Shown: positions 1 to 6,553 of the stretch, one piece after another | Layout of the letters: each line of letters starts with the position of its first letter | Position numbering within the stretch: position 1 is the stretch's first letter | DNA from: DUZB01 sp964407525 | GTDB taxonomy: Bacteria; Desulfobacterota; DSM-4660; Desulfatiglandales; Desulfatiglandaceae | Direction of reading: 5' to 3' | Assembly (NCBI GenBank): GCA_964407525.1 | Contig: CAYOWC010000261.1 | Location: 1 to 7,078 of the forward strand | Length of the DNA stretch: 7,078 nucleotides | Made by a program: the position numbers and the translations under genes | The notes under the pieces: model-generated | Told to the model about the DNA's origin: nothing | What the model saw: the letters and a program-made list of their open reading frames with translations, nothing else | Database searches by the model: none

Positions 1-107
1 GCCTGCGACGAATACACGCCCCTGTGGGGCTATCCATCGGAGCAAAAAGTCCTCAGGAAATCGCAGTATCCATCATGGCCGAGATTGTTCAGAAATGGTA
101 CCGTTAA
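1..107 (+). CDS. xdhC: XdhC/CoxI-family molybdenum cofactor maturation protein, C-terminal end only (5' truncated)
   Basis: The frame starting at base 3 is open to a TAA at 105-107 and gives the last 34 residues of a protein whose start lies left of the window. The tail reads PVGLSIGAKSP, then QEIAVSIMAEIVQ, ending in KWYR. The pattern P-[IV]-G-L-x-I-G-A-x-[ST]-P-x-E-I-A-x-S-I-x-A-E-I is the hallmark C-terminus of the XdhC/CoxI family, in the Rossmann-like XdhC C-terminal domain. Family members bind molybdenum cofactor and help insert its sulfurated form into xanthine-dehydrogenase-type hydroxylases in the cytoplasm; in Rhodobacter XdhC works with a NifS-like desulfurase. A cysteine desulfurase lies about 890 bp downstream on the same strand. 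The family call is secure from the tail, but which XdhC subgroup it belongs to and which hydroxylase it serves cannot be seen here. Confidence 0.85.
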   Translation, partial: LRRIHAPVGLSIGAKSPQEIAVSIMAEIVQKWYR

Positions 108-159
108 TATTGGGAAGTCGCTTATTCAGATCCCCTCAAGTAATGTTTTGATTGAAAAG

Positions 160-954
160 ATGAAATCACTGGATATATTAGCCGGACAATATTTTCATGC
201 TTTCTACAAGAAAGAATGGTTGGGCGAATGTGAACCCGCTATCTCTGAGCTTTCCATTGCAGAAGCCTATCAAGTTCAAAATATGGTAGCAAGGAAGAGA
301 GTGCAAGCTGGTGAGAAAATTGTTGGTTACAAAATAGGCTGCACAAGCAGCGCAATCCGTTCACAATTTGGTTTAACCGAACCTATCAATGGAAACCTCT
401 TCCAACCTCATGTTTTTGAAGCGAATGTAGTGATTGATTGGAGTGACTATAACCATTGTGCTATTGAACCGGAAATGGTTCTGAAAATCGGTAGGGAAAT
501 TCGTGGAGAAAACCTTTCGGATAGTGAACTTATCGATTCAGTTGAATATGTTAGTTCTGGTATTGAGATCCATAATTTCAAGTTTTGGAATCCACCTCCG
601 ACTTTGCAGGAACTGATTTGTTCGGGTGGTATTCATGCAGGTCTTGTTGTGGGGAGCGCAAAGGTTTCTCCCAGAGATTTATTTTTTAAGGATGAAGTTT
701 TTTATGTATACAAAGATGAGGTTTTGGTTACATCAGGGCCTGCATCGGAAATTATGGGAGGACCTCTTCACTCACTTCGATGGTTGGTAGGTTTTCTCAC
801 GAAAAAAGGGTTGTCTCTAAGAAAGAACAGCCTTGTCATTCCCGGTTCTCCGGTGGAGTTGGTGACTGTTGATCAGGACACAAAATTGAAAGTTGCCGTT
901 GAAAACGTGGGTAGTGTAGTTGCGTTCTTCAAGAAACACAAAAAGGAATTTTGA
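160..954 (+). CDS. 2-keto-4-pentenoate hydratase family protein (MhpD-like; fumarylacetoacetase C-terminal fold)
   Basis: Encodes 264 residues, the usual length of the MhpD/DmpH family. These enzymes hydrate 2-hydroxypenta-2,4-dienoate to 4-hydroxy-2-oxovalerate or decarboxylate 2-oxo-3-hexenedioate, using one Mg2+ or Mn2+ in the cytoplasm. Visible signatures are GYKIGCTS (residues 56-63, with a conserved Lys58), GLTEPINGNLF (71-81), IEPEMVLKIG (102-111), SSGIEIHNFKFW (132-143) and the CSGGIHAGLVVG block. Glu103, Glu105 and Glu136 sit at the spacing of the three metal-binding glutamates in E. coli MhpD. I chose ATG160 because it matches the family N-terminus. The longer frame from TTG85 would overlap the XdhC gene by 23 bp and add 25 residues with no family counterpart. 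The ribosome binding site is weak. Rows I counted by hand are about 40% GC, lower than the next gene. The exact substrate is unknown, and the hydratase and decarboxylase subgroups are hard to separate by eye. Confidence 0.85.
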   Translation: MKSLDILAGQYFHAFYKKEWLGECEPAISELSIAEAYQVQNMVARKRVQAGEKIVGYKIGCTSSAIRSQFGLTEPINGNLFQPHVFEANVVIDWSDYNHCAIEPEMVLKIGREIRGENLSDSELIDSVEYVSSGIEIHNFKFWNPPPTLQELICSGGIHAGLVVGSAKVSPRDLFFKDEVFYVYKDEVLVTSGPASEIMGGPLHSLRWLVGFLTKKGLSLRKNSLVIPGSPVELVTVDQDTKLKVAVENVGSVVAFFKKHKKEF

Positions 955-994
955 GTAAAAAGAATGCCGAGTCTGCTTCATAAAGTTGAAAAAA

Positions 995-2236
995 ATGACA
1001 TTTGATCTAGAAATTATCGCACAGCAGTTTGCCATTATCAGGCATTATGAATCAAAAGGGCGATTCCATTATCTGGACAACGCTGCTACTGCCCAAATTC
1101 CGGATTGCGTTATATCTGCTATTACAGAACATGATACCCTGCACCGATCCAACGTGAAAAGGGGCATCCACAGACTTGCTGAAGAGGCAACCGATGCATT
1201 CGAAATCGGTCGTGATCGGGTTGCAAAATACCTGGGTATTCAGAATTCCAATGAAATAATTTTTACAGGCGGCACAACAGCTGGAATTAACATGGTTGCC
1301 CTTGGTTTTGGGCAGAATTTGAAAGCCGGTGACGAAATAGTGCTGTCCCAGGCTGAACATCACAGCAACCTTGTTCCCTGGCAAATATTGAAGCAGGTTA
1401 AAGGAGTGAGCCTACGTTTTTTGCCTGTGGATAGATATGGTGTTCTTGATCTTTCCAGGATGGAGGAGTTCATAACCCCTGCAACAAAACTGGTGGCGGT
1501 TACCCATGCTTCAAATGTTACCGGAGCCATTACAGATGTGGCAGCTATTTCCAAGATGGCCCATGAACAGGGTGCGAAATTGCTCTTGGACGGCGCTCAG
1601 ATGGCACCTCACGGCCCACTTGAACTGGGCGGGCTTGGAGCCGATTTTTACGCCTTTTCGGGGCATAAAACTTATGGTCCCAGCGGAGTGGGAATACTTT
1701 GGGGATGTATGGAATCCCTTGAACAGCTGCCCCCGGCTTTTGGTGGTGGGGAAATGATCGAACATGTCACCCTTGAAAAAACCAGTTATGCCGACCCACC
1801 TCACAGATTTGAAGCCGGTACCCCGCCAATTACGCAGGCTGTGGGATTGGGGGTGGCATTGGAATGGCTTGGCAACCATGACTTACAGGGAATCCACAAT
1901 CATTTGGACAACCTGACAAAACAGATCATGATTGGAATGGAGCAGCTGAACAATAGATATGAAAACAGAATCCACATTCTTGGTCCGCCAAAGGGAGAGA
2001 AAAGGTTGCCTCTCATTTCCTTTGCCGTCAGGGATGCACATCCCCATGACATTTGCCAGATCATGAACGATCGGCACGGAGTGGCTCTCAGAGGCGGTCA
2101 CCACTGTGCGGAACCCCTTCATGCAATCTTTGATCTGGATGGAACCACCCGGGCCAGTCTTGGTTTATACAACCGTCAGCAAGATGTTGATGCCCTGTTG
2201 AACGGGCTTGAAGATTGTATCAACATCCTGGATTAA
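995..2236 (+). CDS. sufS: SufS-type (group II) cysteine desulfurase, PLP-dependent
   Basis: Encodes a complete 413-residue class V aminotransferase-fold enzyme that removes sulfur from L-cysteine, giving alanine and an enzyme persulfide. Motifs in order: YLDNAATAQIP (26-36); NVKRGIHRLAEEA (53-65); the PLP-phosphate loop TGGTTAGIN (91-99); AEHHSNLVPW (120-129), with His123 stacking on PLP; LLDGAQ (197-202), with Asp199 and Gln202 contacting PLP; FSGHKTYGPSGVGILWG, with the Schiff-base Lys225; and RGGHHCAEP, with Arg366 and the catalytic Cys371. The short R-x-x-H-H-C-A-x-P active loop is the SufS type, unlike the long flexible loop of IscS/NifS. HPHD (348-352 region) carries a His351 matching the SufS histidine that swaps onto the SufU zinc in B. 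subtilis. ATG995 starts MTFDLEI and aligns with the start of E. coli SufS; TTG986 would add only three residues. It lies 40 bp after the hydratase and 13 bp before the SufU gene, so co-transcription is likely. Confidence 0.95.
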   Translation: MTFDLEIIAQQFAIIRHYESKGRFHYLDNAATAQIPDCVISAITEHDTLHRSNVKRGIHRLAEEATDAFEIGRDRVAKYLGIQNSNEIIFTGGTTAGINMVALGFGQNLKAGDEIVLSQAEHHSNLVPWQILKQVKGVSLRFLPVDRYGVLDLSRMEEFITPATKLVAVTHASNVTGAITDVAAISKMAHEQGAKLLLDGAQMAPHGPLELGGLGADFYAFSGHKTYGPSGVGILWGCMESLEQLPPAFGGGEMIEHVTLEKTSYADPPHRFEAGTPPITQAVGLGVALEWLGNHDLQGIHNHLDNLTKQIMIGMEQLNNRYENRIHILGPPKGEKRLPLISFAVRDAHPHDICQIMNDRHGVALRGGHHCAEPLHAIFDLDGTTRASLGLYNRQQDVDALLNGLEDCINILD

Positions 2237-2249
2237 GAGACTTATTATT

Positions 2250-2687
2250 ATGAACAACAACATGTATAATGATCCCATAATCGCATGGTCAAAGCGAAAA
2301 GAACACATGGGCACACTTGAAAATGCAGATTGTCGTGCAACGGAAAACAACCCTTTGTGCGGAGACCGGATAAGTGTGGAAATGAAATTGGATAATAACC
2401 GGATAAAAGAGATCGCTTTTCATGTGCGCGGCTGTATTCTTGCCAAAGCATCTGCAGCCCATCTGGCTTCCCTTGTCACAGGACTGGACCTAGAGACTCT
2501 CGAACAGCTGAAGCAGGGCTTCAGAAAATCTCTGAAGGAAAACGACAAAGAGGTTTTTTTTCTCGAAAGCCACGATGTTTTCAAGCCTGTACGATCGCGA
2601 AAAAGCCGGCACTCGTGTGTTCTGTTGCCTTATGATGCAGCAATGAAGGCGCTTCGCACTGGGTGGAGAACTCCTCCAAGACGATGA
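2250..2687 (+). CDS. sufU: SufU-type zinc-dependent sulfurtransferase / IscU-fold scaffold
   Basis: Encodes 145 residues of the IscU/NifU N-terminal fold. NPLCGDRI supplies Cys37 and Asp39, RGCILAKASAAHL supplies Cys62, and HSCVLLPYDAAMKAL supplies Cys123. The spacing matters. Cys37 to Cys62 is 25 residues and Cys62 to Cys123 is 61, as in B. subtilis SufU (Cys41/Asp43/Cys66/Cys128). E. coli IscU has only about 43 residues between its second and third cysteines. The set Cys-Asp-Cys-Cys is the SufU zinc site, so the protein should accept persulfide sulfur from SufS rather than act mainly as a cluster scaffold. An extra Cys28 lies upstream. It starts 13 bp after the desulfurase stop, with a weak AAGAGA ribosome site about 10 nt before ATG2250. 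No SufB, SufC or SufD follows in this window. A minor alternative start is ATG2262. Confidence 0.88.
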   Translation: MNNNMYNDPIIAWSKRKEHMGTLENADCRATENNPLCGDRISVEMKLDNNRIKEIAFHVRGCILAKASAAHLASLVTGLDLETLEQLKQGFRKSLKENDKEVFFLESHDVFKPVRSRKSRHSCVLLPYDAAMKALRTGWRTPPRR

Positions 2688-2709
2688 CTGAAAAGGAAAA
2701 GGCTTATTG

Positions 2710-3678
2710 CTACGTTAATGAATATAAATTATTTTTATCATTATTCTTACGGACCAGCCTCCCTTCTTCCTCTAAATATCTCAAATGCGAAATGGCCTCG
2801 CCGGTGGCAAACCATCTTTGGGCAACCGGAAACTGATCCCAGGAGTCAGCCTTTATATCCCAGGTCATGCGAGAAGCAACTTCAAAGGCATTCAGAGGTG
2901 CCTCTTCAAGGATTGTCAACACTTCGCTTAATCGATCGGCGTGATGCTGTTTCAGTTCTGAAATTCTGGCGACATGATTTCTTATAAGCCGCCGGTGACC
3001 CGGCAGGACGAGATCGATCTGCAGCCCGGCCACTTTGTCCAGGCTGGCCAAATAGTGCTTCAAAGGATTTTGCGTATCCGACCAGCATTGAATATTGGGA
3101 GTTATATCAATGAGAATATGGTCGCCGGCAATCAGAAGTTTTTCGCTCGGATCGTACAGACAGATATGCCCCATGGTATGGCCCGGGGTTGCGATGCATT
3201 TGAAGTGGTAATCCCCCACATGAATTGCATCGTCTTCATCCAATAACTTCATTTCAGGAATCCAATCCGAGCCGTATTTGGCGCCTGGATGTTTATCCAT
3301 GGCCAATCGCAGCTCATTTTCCGGGAAGCCGTTTTTGCCGGCGTACGCGATCATGGCATCAAATCCTTCCCAGGATTCCATAAGCTCTCTTTCAGGCCGG
3401 CTGAAATAAACATGAGTTGACTCTGTGACTAGCTTTGTCACGAGACCAAAATGATCGGCATGCAGATGGGTGATAAATATATCGGTTTTTTCAAGATCGA
3501 TTCCGAGTTTGTGCAAACCGGCCATCATGGCTTCCAGACACTCTTTGCGGTTCAAACCGGTATCGATGATCATACTTCGATCAGCGTCTCGGATCACATA
3601 GGAGTTGAGATATTTTAAAGGGCTTTCCGGCAGCGGAATTTTCAATTGAAACAGGTTGGGTAGTATTTCTTCGCACAT
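2710..3678 (-). CDS. MBL-fold metallo-hydrolase with C-terminal winged-helix region
   Basis: Encodes 322 residues of the metallo-beta-lactamase superfamily, glyoxalase-II-like branch. The binuclear metal site is complete: THLHADHFG (His71, His73, Asp75, His76), PGHTMGHICLY (His167), AGDHIL (Asp186) and LPGHRR (His228). No signal peptide is visible, so it is probably cytoplasmic. From about residue 240 to 322 the protein continues with a helical linker and a segment (ASRMTWDI through ISHLRYLEEEGRLVRK) that resembles the winged-helix domain often appended to such hydrolases. Family members hydrolyse thioesters, lactones or related bonds, and the substrate cannot be read from sequence. An AGGT ribosome site lies about 8 nt before the ATG. 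The gene converges on the SufU gene with a 22-bp gap and diverges from the tungstate transporter, so it is probably its own transcription unit. Its relation to the neighbours is unclear. Confidence 0.88.
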   Translation of the reverse strand: MCEEILPNLFQLKIPLPESPLKYLNSYVIRDADRSMIIDTGLNRKECLEAMMAGLHKLGIDLEKTDIFITHLHADHFGLVTKLVTESTHVYFSRPERELMESWEGFDAMIAYAGKNGFPENELRLAMDKHPGAKYGSDWIPEMKLLDEDDAIHVGDYHFKCIATPGHTMGHICLYDPSEKLLIAGDHILIDITPNIQCWSDTQNPLKHYLASLDKVAGLQIDLVLPGHRRLIRNHVARISELKQHHADRLSEVLTILEEAPLNAFEVASRMTWDIKADSWDQFPVAQRWFATGEAISHLRYLEEEGRLVRKNNDKNNLYSLT

Positions 3679-3714
3679 GTTTGTTTACCTGGGATCTTTA
3701 TTGAAATTAAATGG

Positions 3715-3743
3715 ATTCTATACATCTCATGGTCGGATCTCTA
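3715..3743 (-). promoter_or_regulatory. Candidate sigma70-type promoter of the MBL-fold hydrolase gene
   Basis: Read on the minus strand, TAGAGA (3743-3738) and TAGAAT (3720-3715) are separated by 17 bp. They match the -35 and -10 consensus at 4/6 and 5/6 positions. This would give a leader of about 30 nt before the ATG at 3678, with the AGGT ribosome site inside it. The prediction is from sequence alone. Confidence 0.35.
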
Positions 3744-3775
3744 AAAGCCTGTCATTACGAAACAAAGCATCTTAG

Positions 3776-3787
3776 CATAAGGTTATG
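3776..3787. promoter_or_regulatory. Short palindrome in the divergent intergenic region, possible operator
   Basis: CATAAGGTTATG is a 12-bp inverted repeat with 5-bp arms around a GG centre. It lies between the divergent MBL-hydrolase and tupA genes, about 170 bp before the tupA start. A tungstate- or molybdate-responsive repressor site would be expected somewhere in this region, but I do not recognise this as a known ModE or TunR motif. Short AT-rich palindromes also arise by chance. Confidence 0.2.
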
Positions 3788-3842
3788 AGAAAGAAACCAA
3801 AAACTTGGCGGTTGCTATCGTGAACGTTGGCATCCAGCAATC

Positions 3843-3855
3843 TTGACAAGTTGTC
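3843..3855 (+). promoter_or_regulatory. TTGACA element overlapping an 11-bp palindrome upstream of tupA
   Basis: A perfect -35 hexamer TTGACA (3843-3848) overlaps the palindrome GACAAGTTGTC (3845-3855; 5-bp arms, 1-bp centre). The best -10 at 17 bp spacing is CATGAA (3866-3871), only a 3/6 match, so the promoter call is weak. A palindrome over a -35 box is a typical repressor position. The start codon of tupA is about 100 bp downstream, which leaves room for a leader. Confidence 0.25.
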
Positions 3856-3936
3856 GTTGATATGACATGAAGAAAATTGCAGGCAGGCAGGGTGTAATAA
3901 AGTTGAATGTCTATTCGGAATAAACACGTCGAAGAA

Positions 3937-3942
3937 AAGGAG
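3937..3942 (+). promoter_or_regulatory. Ribosome binding site of tupA
   Basis: AAGGAG is an almost perfect Shine-Dalgarno sequence, 12 nt before ATG3955, slightly longer than ideal spacing. It is the strongest ribosome site in the window and fixes the tupA start. The two following genes, tupB and tupC, have only weak sites, which fits translational coupling. Confidence 0.6.
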
Positions 3943-3954
3943 AGATAGAGTAAA

Positions 3955-4806
3955 ATGATTGAAAAATCAGTATGGCTTCTACCTGTTTTTATTTTGGCAT
4001 TGTTATTTCCATCGGAGGTGGCCGCTGAACGGGGAAAGACTTTGACCATGGCTACCACAACGAGCACCGATAACACGGGCCTGCTGGATTATCTGGCTCC
4101 CAAATTTCAAAAAGCTACCGGCATTGAACTGAAATGGACGGCCACTGGAACCGGCAAGGCATTGAAACTGGGTGAGAATTGCGATGTGGACATCCTTATG
4201 GTGCATGCCCCGAATGCAGAAAAACGATTCATTCAGAACGGTTTTGGAACGGATCGGCGTGAAATCATGGTTAACGATTTTGTTATTATAGGGCCGGAAA
4301 ATGATCGGGCCAAAATAAAAGGAAAAAGCATCGAAGACGCCTTTGGAGATCTTCGAGCCAGGAAGGCGACATTCATCAGCCGGGGCGACAACTCGGGGAC
4401 ATATAAAAAAGAGGTTTTTTTATGGAAGACGGCAGGCCTTCCGATTCCTGACAAAGAACCCTGGTATGTTCAGACAGGTCAGGGGATGTTGTCTTCCATA
4501 CAGGTTGCCGCAGAACGCAATGGGTATACCATGACGGACCGGGGAACGTATATTAAATATGAAAGCAATTGGGGGGGCAATCCGCCGCTCAAGATTCTTG
4601 TGGAGGGGGATAAGGCATTGCTCAACCAGTACAGCGTGATTGCGGTGAATCCTGTACATTGTCCGGCCGTTGGATACGACGAGGCCAAACGGTTTGTGAT
4701 CTGGATTACGGGTAAAGAAGCCCAACGCCTGATCAAGAATTTTAAACTGCTGGGAAAACCACTATTCGTACCGAATGCGGCTGAGAAAAAAAACTCCACA
4801 CAATAA
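3955..4806 (+). CDS. tupA: TupA, periplasmic tungstate-binding protein of an ABC importer
   Basis: Encodes 283 residues. Residues 1-24 form a signal peptide (Lys4, then a hydrophobic run, ending VAA before Glu25), so the mature protein is periplasmic. It begins with TLTMATTTSTDNTGLLDYL. TTTS (34-37) is the oxyanion-binding motif of TupA-type proteins, which bind tungstate with high affinity and selectivity over molybdate. Further signatures are TGTGKALKLGENCDVDILMV (65-84) with VHAP just after it, NDFVIIGP (108-115), SRGDNSGTYKKE (143-154) with an anion-contacting Asp-Asn-Ser-Gly-Thr loop, and TDRGTY. Length fits the family. The TTTS and VHAP pattern separates it from ModA and WtpA, which have different N-terminal binding loops. 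It is the first gene of a three-gene operon with permease and ATPase. Tungstate specificity is inferred from family membership. Confidence 0.93.
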   Translation: MIEKSVWLLPVFILALLFPSEVAAERGKTLTMATTTSTDNTGLLDYLAPKFQKATGIELKWTATGTGKALKLGENCDVDILMVHAPNAEKRFIQNGFGTDRREIMVNDFVIIGPENDRAKIKGKSIEDAFGDLRARKATFISRGDNSGTYKKEVFLWKTAGLPIPDKEPWYVQTGQGMLSSIQVAAERNGYTMTDRGTYIKYESNWGGNPPLKILVEGDKALLNQYSVIAVNPVHCPAVGYDEAKRFVIWITGKEAQRLIKNFKLLGKPLFVPNAAEKKNSTQ

Positions 4807-4827
4807 CTTTTTCAGAACTAAATCCTC

Positions 4828-5517
4828 ATGAGTTTTCTATTAAATGGGTTTTTCCAGGCTATTGAACTGCTGGCAAGCGGTAACGCCGAGACGTACTCGG
4901 CCATTTTTGTCACGGTCAAGGTGTCAAGCTATTCCATGACATGCAGTCTTGTAATGGGAATCCCTCTCGGATTTTGTCTCGGTTATTTTGATTTCAGAGG
5001 CAAGAAGCCTTTTCGTACGATTATAGACACCCTCATGGCTTTACCCACTGTTTTCATAGGACTTCTCGTTTATGCTTTCCTGACCAGTCGCGGGCCGTTC
5101 GGGGGCTTTGGATTGCTTTTTACGGTGCCCGGTATTGCCATCGGCCAGACTATTCTGGCCTTACCGATCGTTATGGGCCTTACGGCGACGGCAGTAGAAA
5201 ATATGGACGAAAAGCTTAGAATTACGATCTTATCCATGGGAGCCAATCGGAGACAACTCTTCTTGAGTAGTTTATGGGAAACACGGCATGGCATATTGGC
5301 GGGCGCCGTTGTTGCCTACGGGCGTGTGATGACTGAAGTGGGGATCTCCATGATGGTTGGCGGCAACATCAAATGGCATACCCGTACCATCACCACAGCC
5401 ATTGCATTGGAGACGAACAAAGGACAATTTGCCATGGGAATTGCCCTCGGCCTCGTTCTTCTGACTATCGCATTTTGTGTCAACGTATCCGTGGCCCTTT
5501 TGCGACGAAGAACCTAA
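4828..5517 (+). CDS. tupB: TupB, inner-membrane permease of the tungstate ABC importer
   Basis: Encodes 229 residues and is strongly hydrophobic, with about five membrane segments (approximately residues 25-54, 64-87, 93-119, 155-178 and 200-224). Between segments three and four lies the cytoplasmic coupling loop of ABC permeases, LSMGANRRQLFLSSLW (135-150), where the LSMGA core replaces the more usual EAA form and docks on the ATPase. ALPTVFIGLLVYAFLTSRGP and GQTILALPIVMGL are typical of the TupB/WtpB/ModB permease group. Homodimers form the channel. It begins 21 bp after tupA with no clear Shine-Dalgarno and ends 2 bp before tupC, consistent with one coupled operon. Confidence 0.92.
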   Translation: MSFLLNGFFQAIELLASGNAETYSAIFVTVKVSSYSMTCSLVMGIPLGFCLGYFDFRGKKPFRTIIDTLMALPTVFIGLLVYAFLTSRGPFGGFGLLFTVPGIAIGQTILALPIVMGLTATAVENMDEKLRITILSMGANRRQLFLSSLWETRHGILAGAVVAYGRVMTEVGISMMVGGNIKWHTRTITTAIALETNKGQFAMGIALGLVLLTIAFCVNVSVALLRRRT

Positions 5518-5519
5518 AT

Positions 5520-6536
5520 ATGGAGGAAGCCGTTTACAAGATCAGATCCCTAAAGCATTCTTACTGTGGGCAAACGGTTCTTTCTATCGATCACCTCACC
5601 ATTAAACCTGCTTCCATTGTTGGACTCGTAGGGCCAAATGGAAGTGGTAAAAGCACTCTTTTGCGTTTATTGGGCCTCATTGAAAAACCTGCAGAAGGAG
5701 AAATCCGTTTTAATGGCCGCGCCGTTGAGCCTTTTTCCCATAACGCCAGGTTTCAGATAACCCTGTTGCCTCAGGAGCCCTTCCTGATGAGACGCAGTGT
5801 TTTCAGGAATGTTGCGTACGGTCTTAGATTGCGAGGCGACTCCGTGAATGCTATAGAACGTGTTGATGAAGCCCTTGCCATGGTAGGTTTATCGAGCGAA
5901 AAATTTTCCCGAAGGCCTTGGTATGCCCTTTCCGGGGGAGAAGCCCAGCGGGTTGCGTTAGCAGCAAGACTGGTATTAAGGCCCAAAGTTCTTCTGTTGG
6001 ATGAGCCCACCGCCAGCGTAGATGCTGCCAGTGCGCAACTCATAAGAGAGGTATCGCTTAAAGCGCGGGAAGAGTTGAACACAACCGTCATTGTTGCCAG
6101 TCATGACCGGCAGTGGCTGTATGAAGTCTGTGATGAAATCCTACATATGGTCAAAGGACGGATTTTTGAAAAGGGCCATGAAAACATACTATTTGGGCCG
6201 TGGACGAAACTAGGTCCAGACCTGTGGGGGAAAAAGTTATCTGACAAACAATATATCAGAATCCCTGCTCCGCCCAATGATGATGTGGCAGCCATTTTGG
6301 ATGGATTATCTTTTGCCGGGGACGATGAAACCATAGATGACCGCAAATTTGTTCTTCGCGGGGTCGTTACACGTTTCAATTTGGAGAGAAACTCAGGGCG
6401 GTTATTTGCGACGGTTCTCGTTGAAAATCAAGCCTTCACACTTGAGTTAACAAATCAACAGGCTGAAGAACGAACTGTCTTTCCAGGAAAGACCATATCC
6501 ATTTGCTATGATCCGGATCATATGAGGTGGATCTGA
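5520..6536 (+). CDS. tupC: TupC, ATPase of the tungstate ABC importer, with an extra C-terminal domain
   Basis: Encodes 338 residues. The nucleotide-binding domain is complete: Walker A GPNGSGKST (38-46), Q-loop LLPQEPFL (82-89), ABC signature LSGGEAQR (137-144), Walker B VLLLDEPT (157-164), D-loop ASVDA (165-169) and H-loop ASHD (193-196). After about residue 225, a further 110 residues continue beyond the usual minimal ATPase. The last 60 (VLRGVVTRFNLERN through the MRWI end) have the alternating beta-strand look of a TOBE/MOP-like or related regulatory domain, a type that in ModC-like ATPases binds the oxyanion and inhibits transport. That reading is tentative. The ATG at 5520 follows the tupB stop by 2 bp. 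A longer in-frame start at 5373 is rejected because it overlaps tupB and encodes a histidine-rich shadow peptide. Confidence 0.92.
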   Translation: MEEAVYKIRSLKHSYCGQTVLSIDHLTIKPASIVGLVGPNGSGKSTLLRLLGLIEKPAEGEIRFNGRAVEPFSHNARFQITLLPQEPFLMRRSVFRNVAYGLRLRGDSVNAIERVDEALAMVGLSSEKFSRRPWYALSGGEAQRVALAARLVLRPKVLLLDEPTASVDAASAQLIREVSLKAREELNTTVIVASHDRQWLYEVCDEILHMVKGRIFEKGHENILFGPWTKLGPDLWGKKLSDKQYIRIPAPPNDDVAAILDGLSFAGDDETIDDRKFVLRGVVTRFNLERNSGRLFATVLVENQAFTLELTNQQAEERTVFPGKTISICYDPDHMRWI

Positions 6537-6553
6537 AATATTGACAGTTAAGT

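Noticed and set aside
85..159. Longer hydratase start at TTG85
   Set aside because: It overlaps the XdhC coding end by 23 bp in another frame, adds 25 residues with no match to the family N-terminus, and uses a rare start codon. ATG160 fits better.
986..994. TTG986 as start of the cysteine desulfurase
   Set aside because: It adds only three residues. The ATG at 995 aligns with the SufS family start. Not strictly excluded.
2250..2687. Classical IscU/NifU scaffold for Fe-S assembly
   Set aside because: The 61-residue spacing between the second and third cysteines fits SufU, not IscU, and the partner is a SufS with the matching histidine.
3880..3892. GCAGGCAGGCAGG short tandem repeat before tupA
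   Set aside because: About three copies of a 4-mer are too few to call a functional repeat.
5373..5519. Extended start for the tungstate ATPase
   Set aside because: The 49 extra codons lie inside tupB in another frame and give a histidine-rich, non-ABC sequence. The ATG at 5520 directly precedes the normal first beta-strand.
3955..6536. Molybdate (ModABC) or phosphate importer instead of tungstate
   Set aside because: The binding protein has the TTTS and VHAP motifs of TupA and lacks the ModA N-terminal pattern. Permease and ATPase also fit the Tup group.
6541..6546. TTGACA right after tupC as a promoter -35 box
   Set aside because: There is no acceptable -10 at 16-18 bp and no gene on the plus strand downstream in the window.
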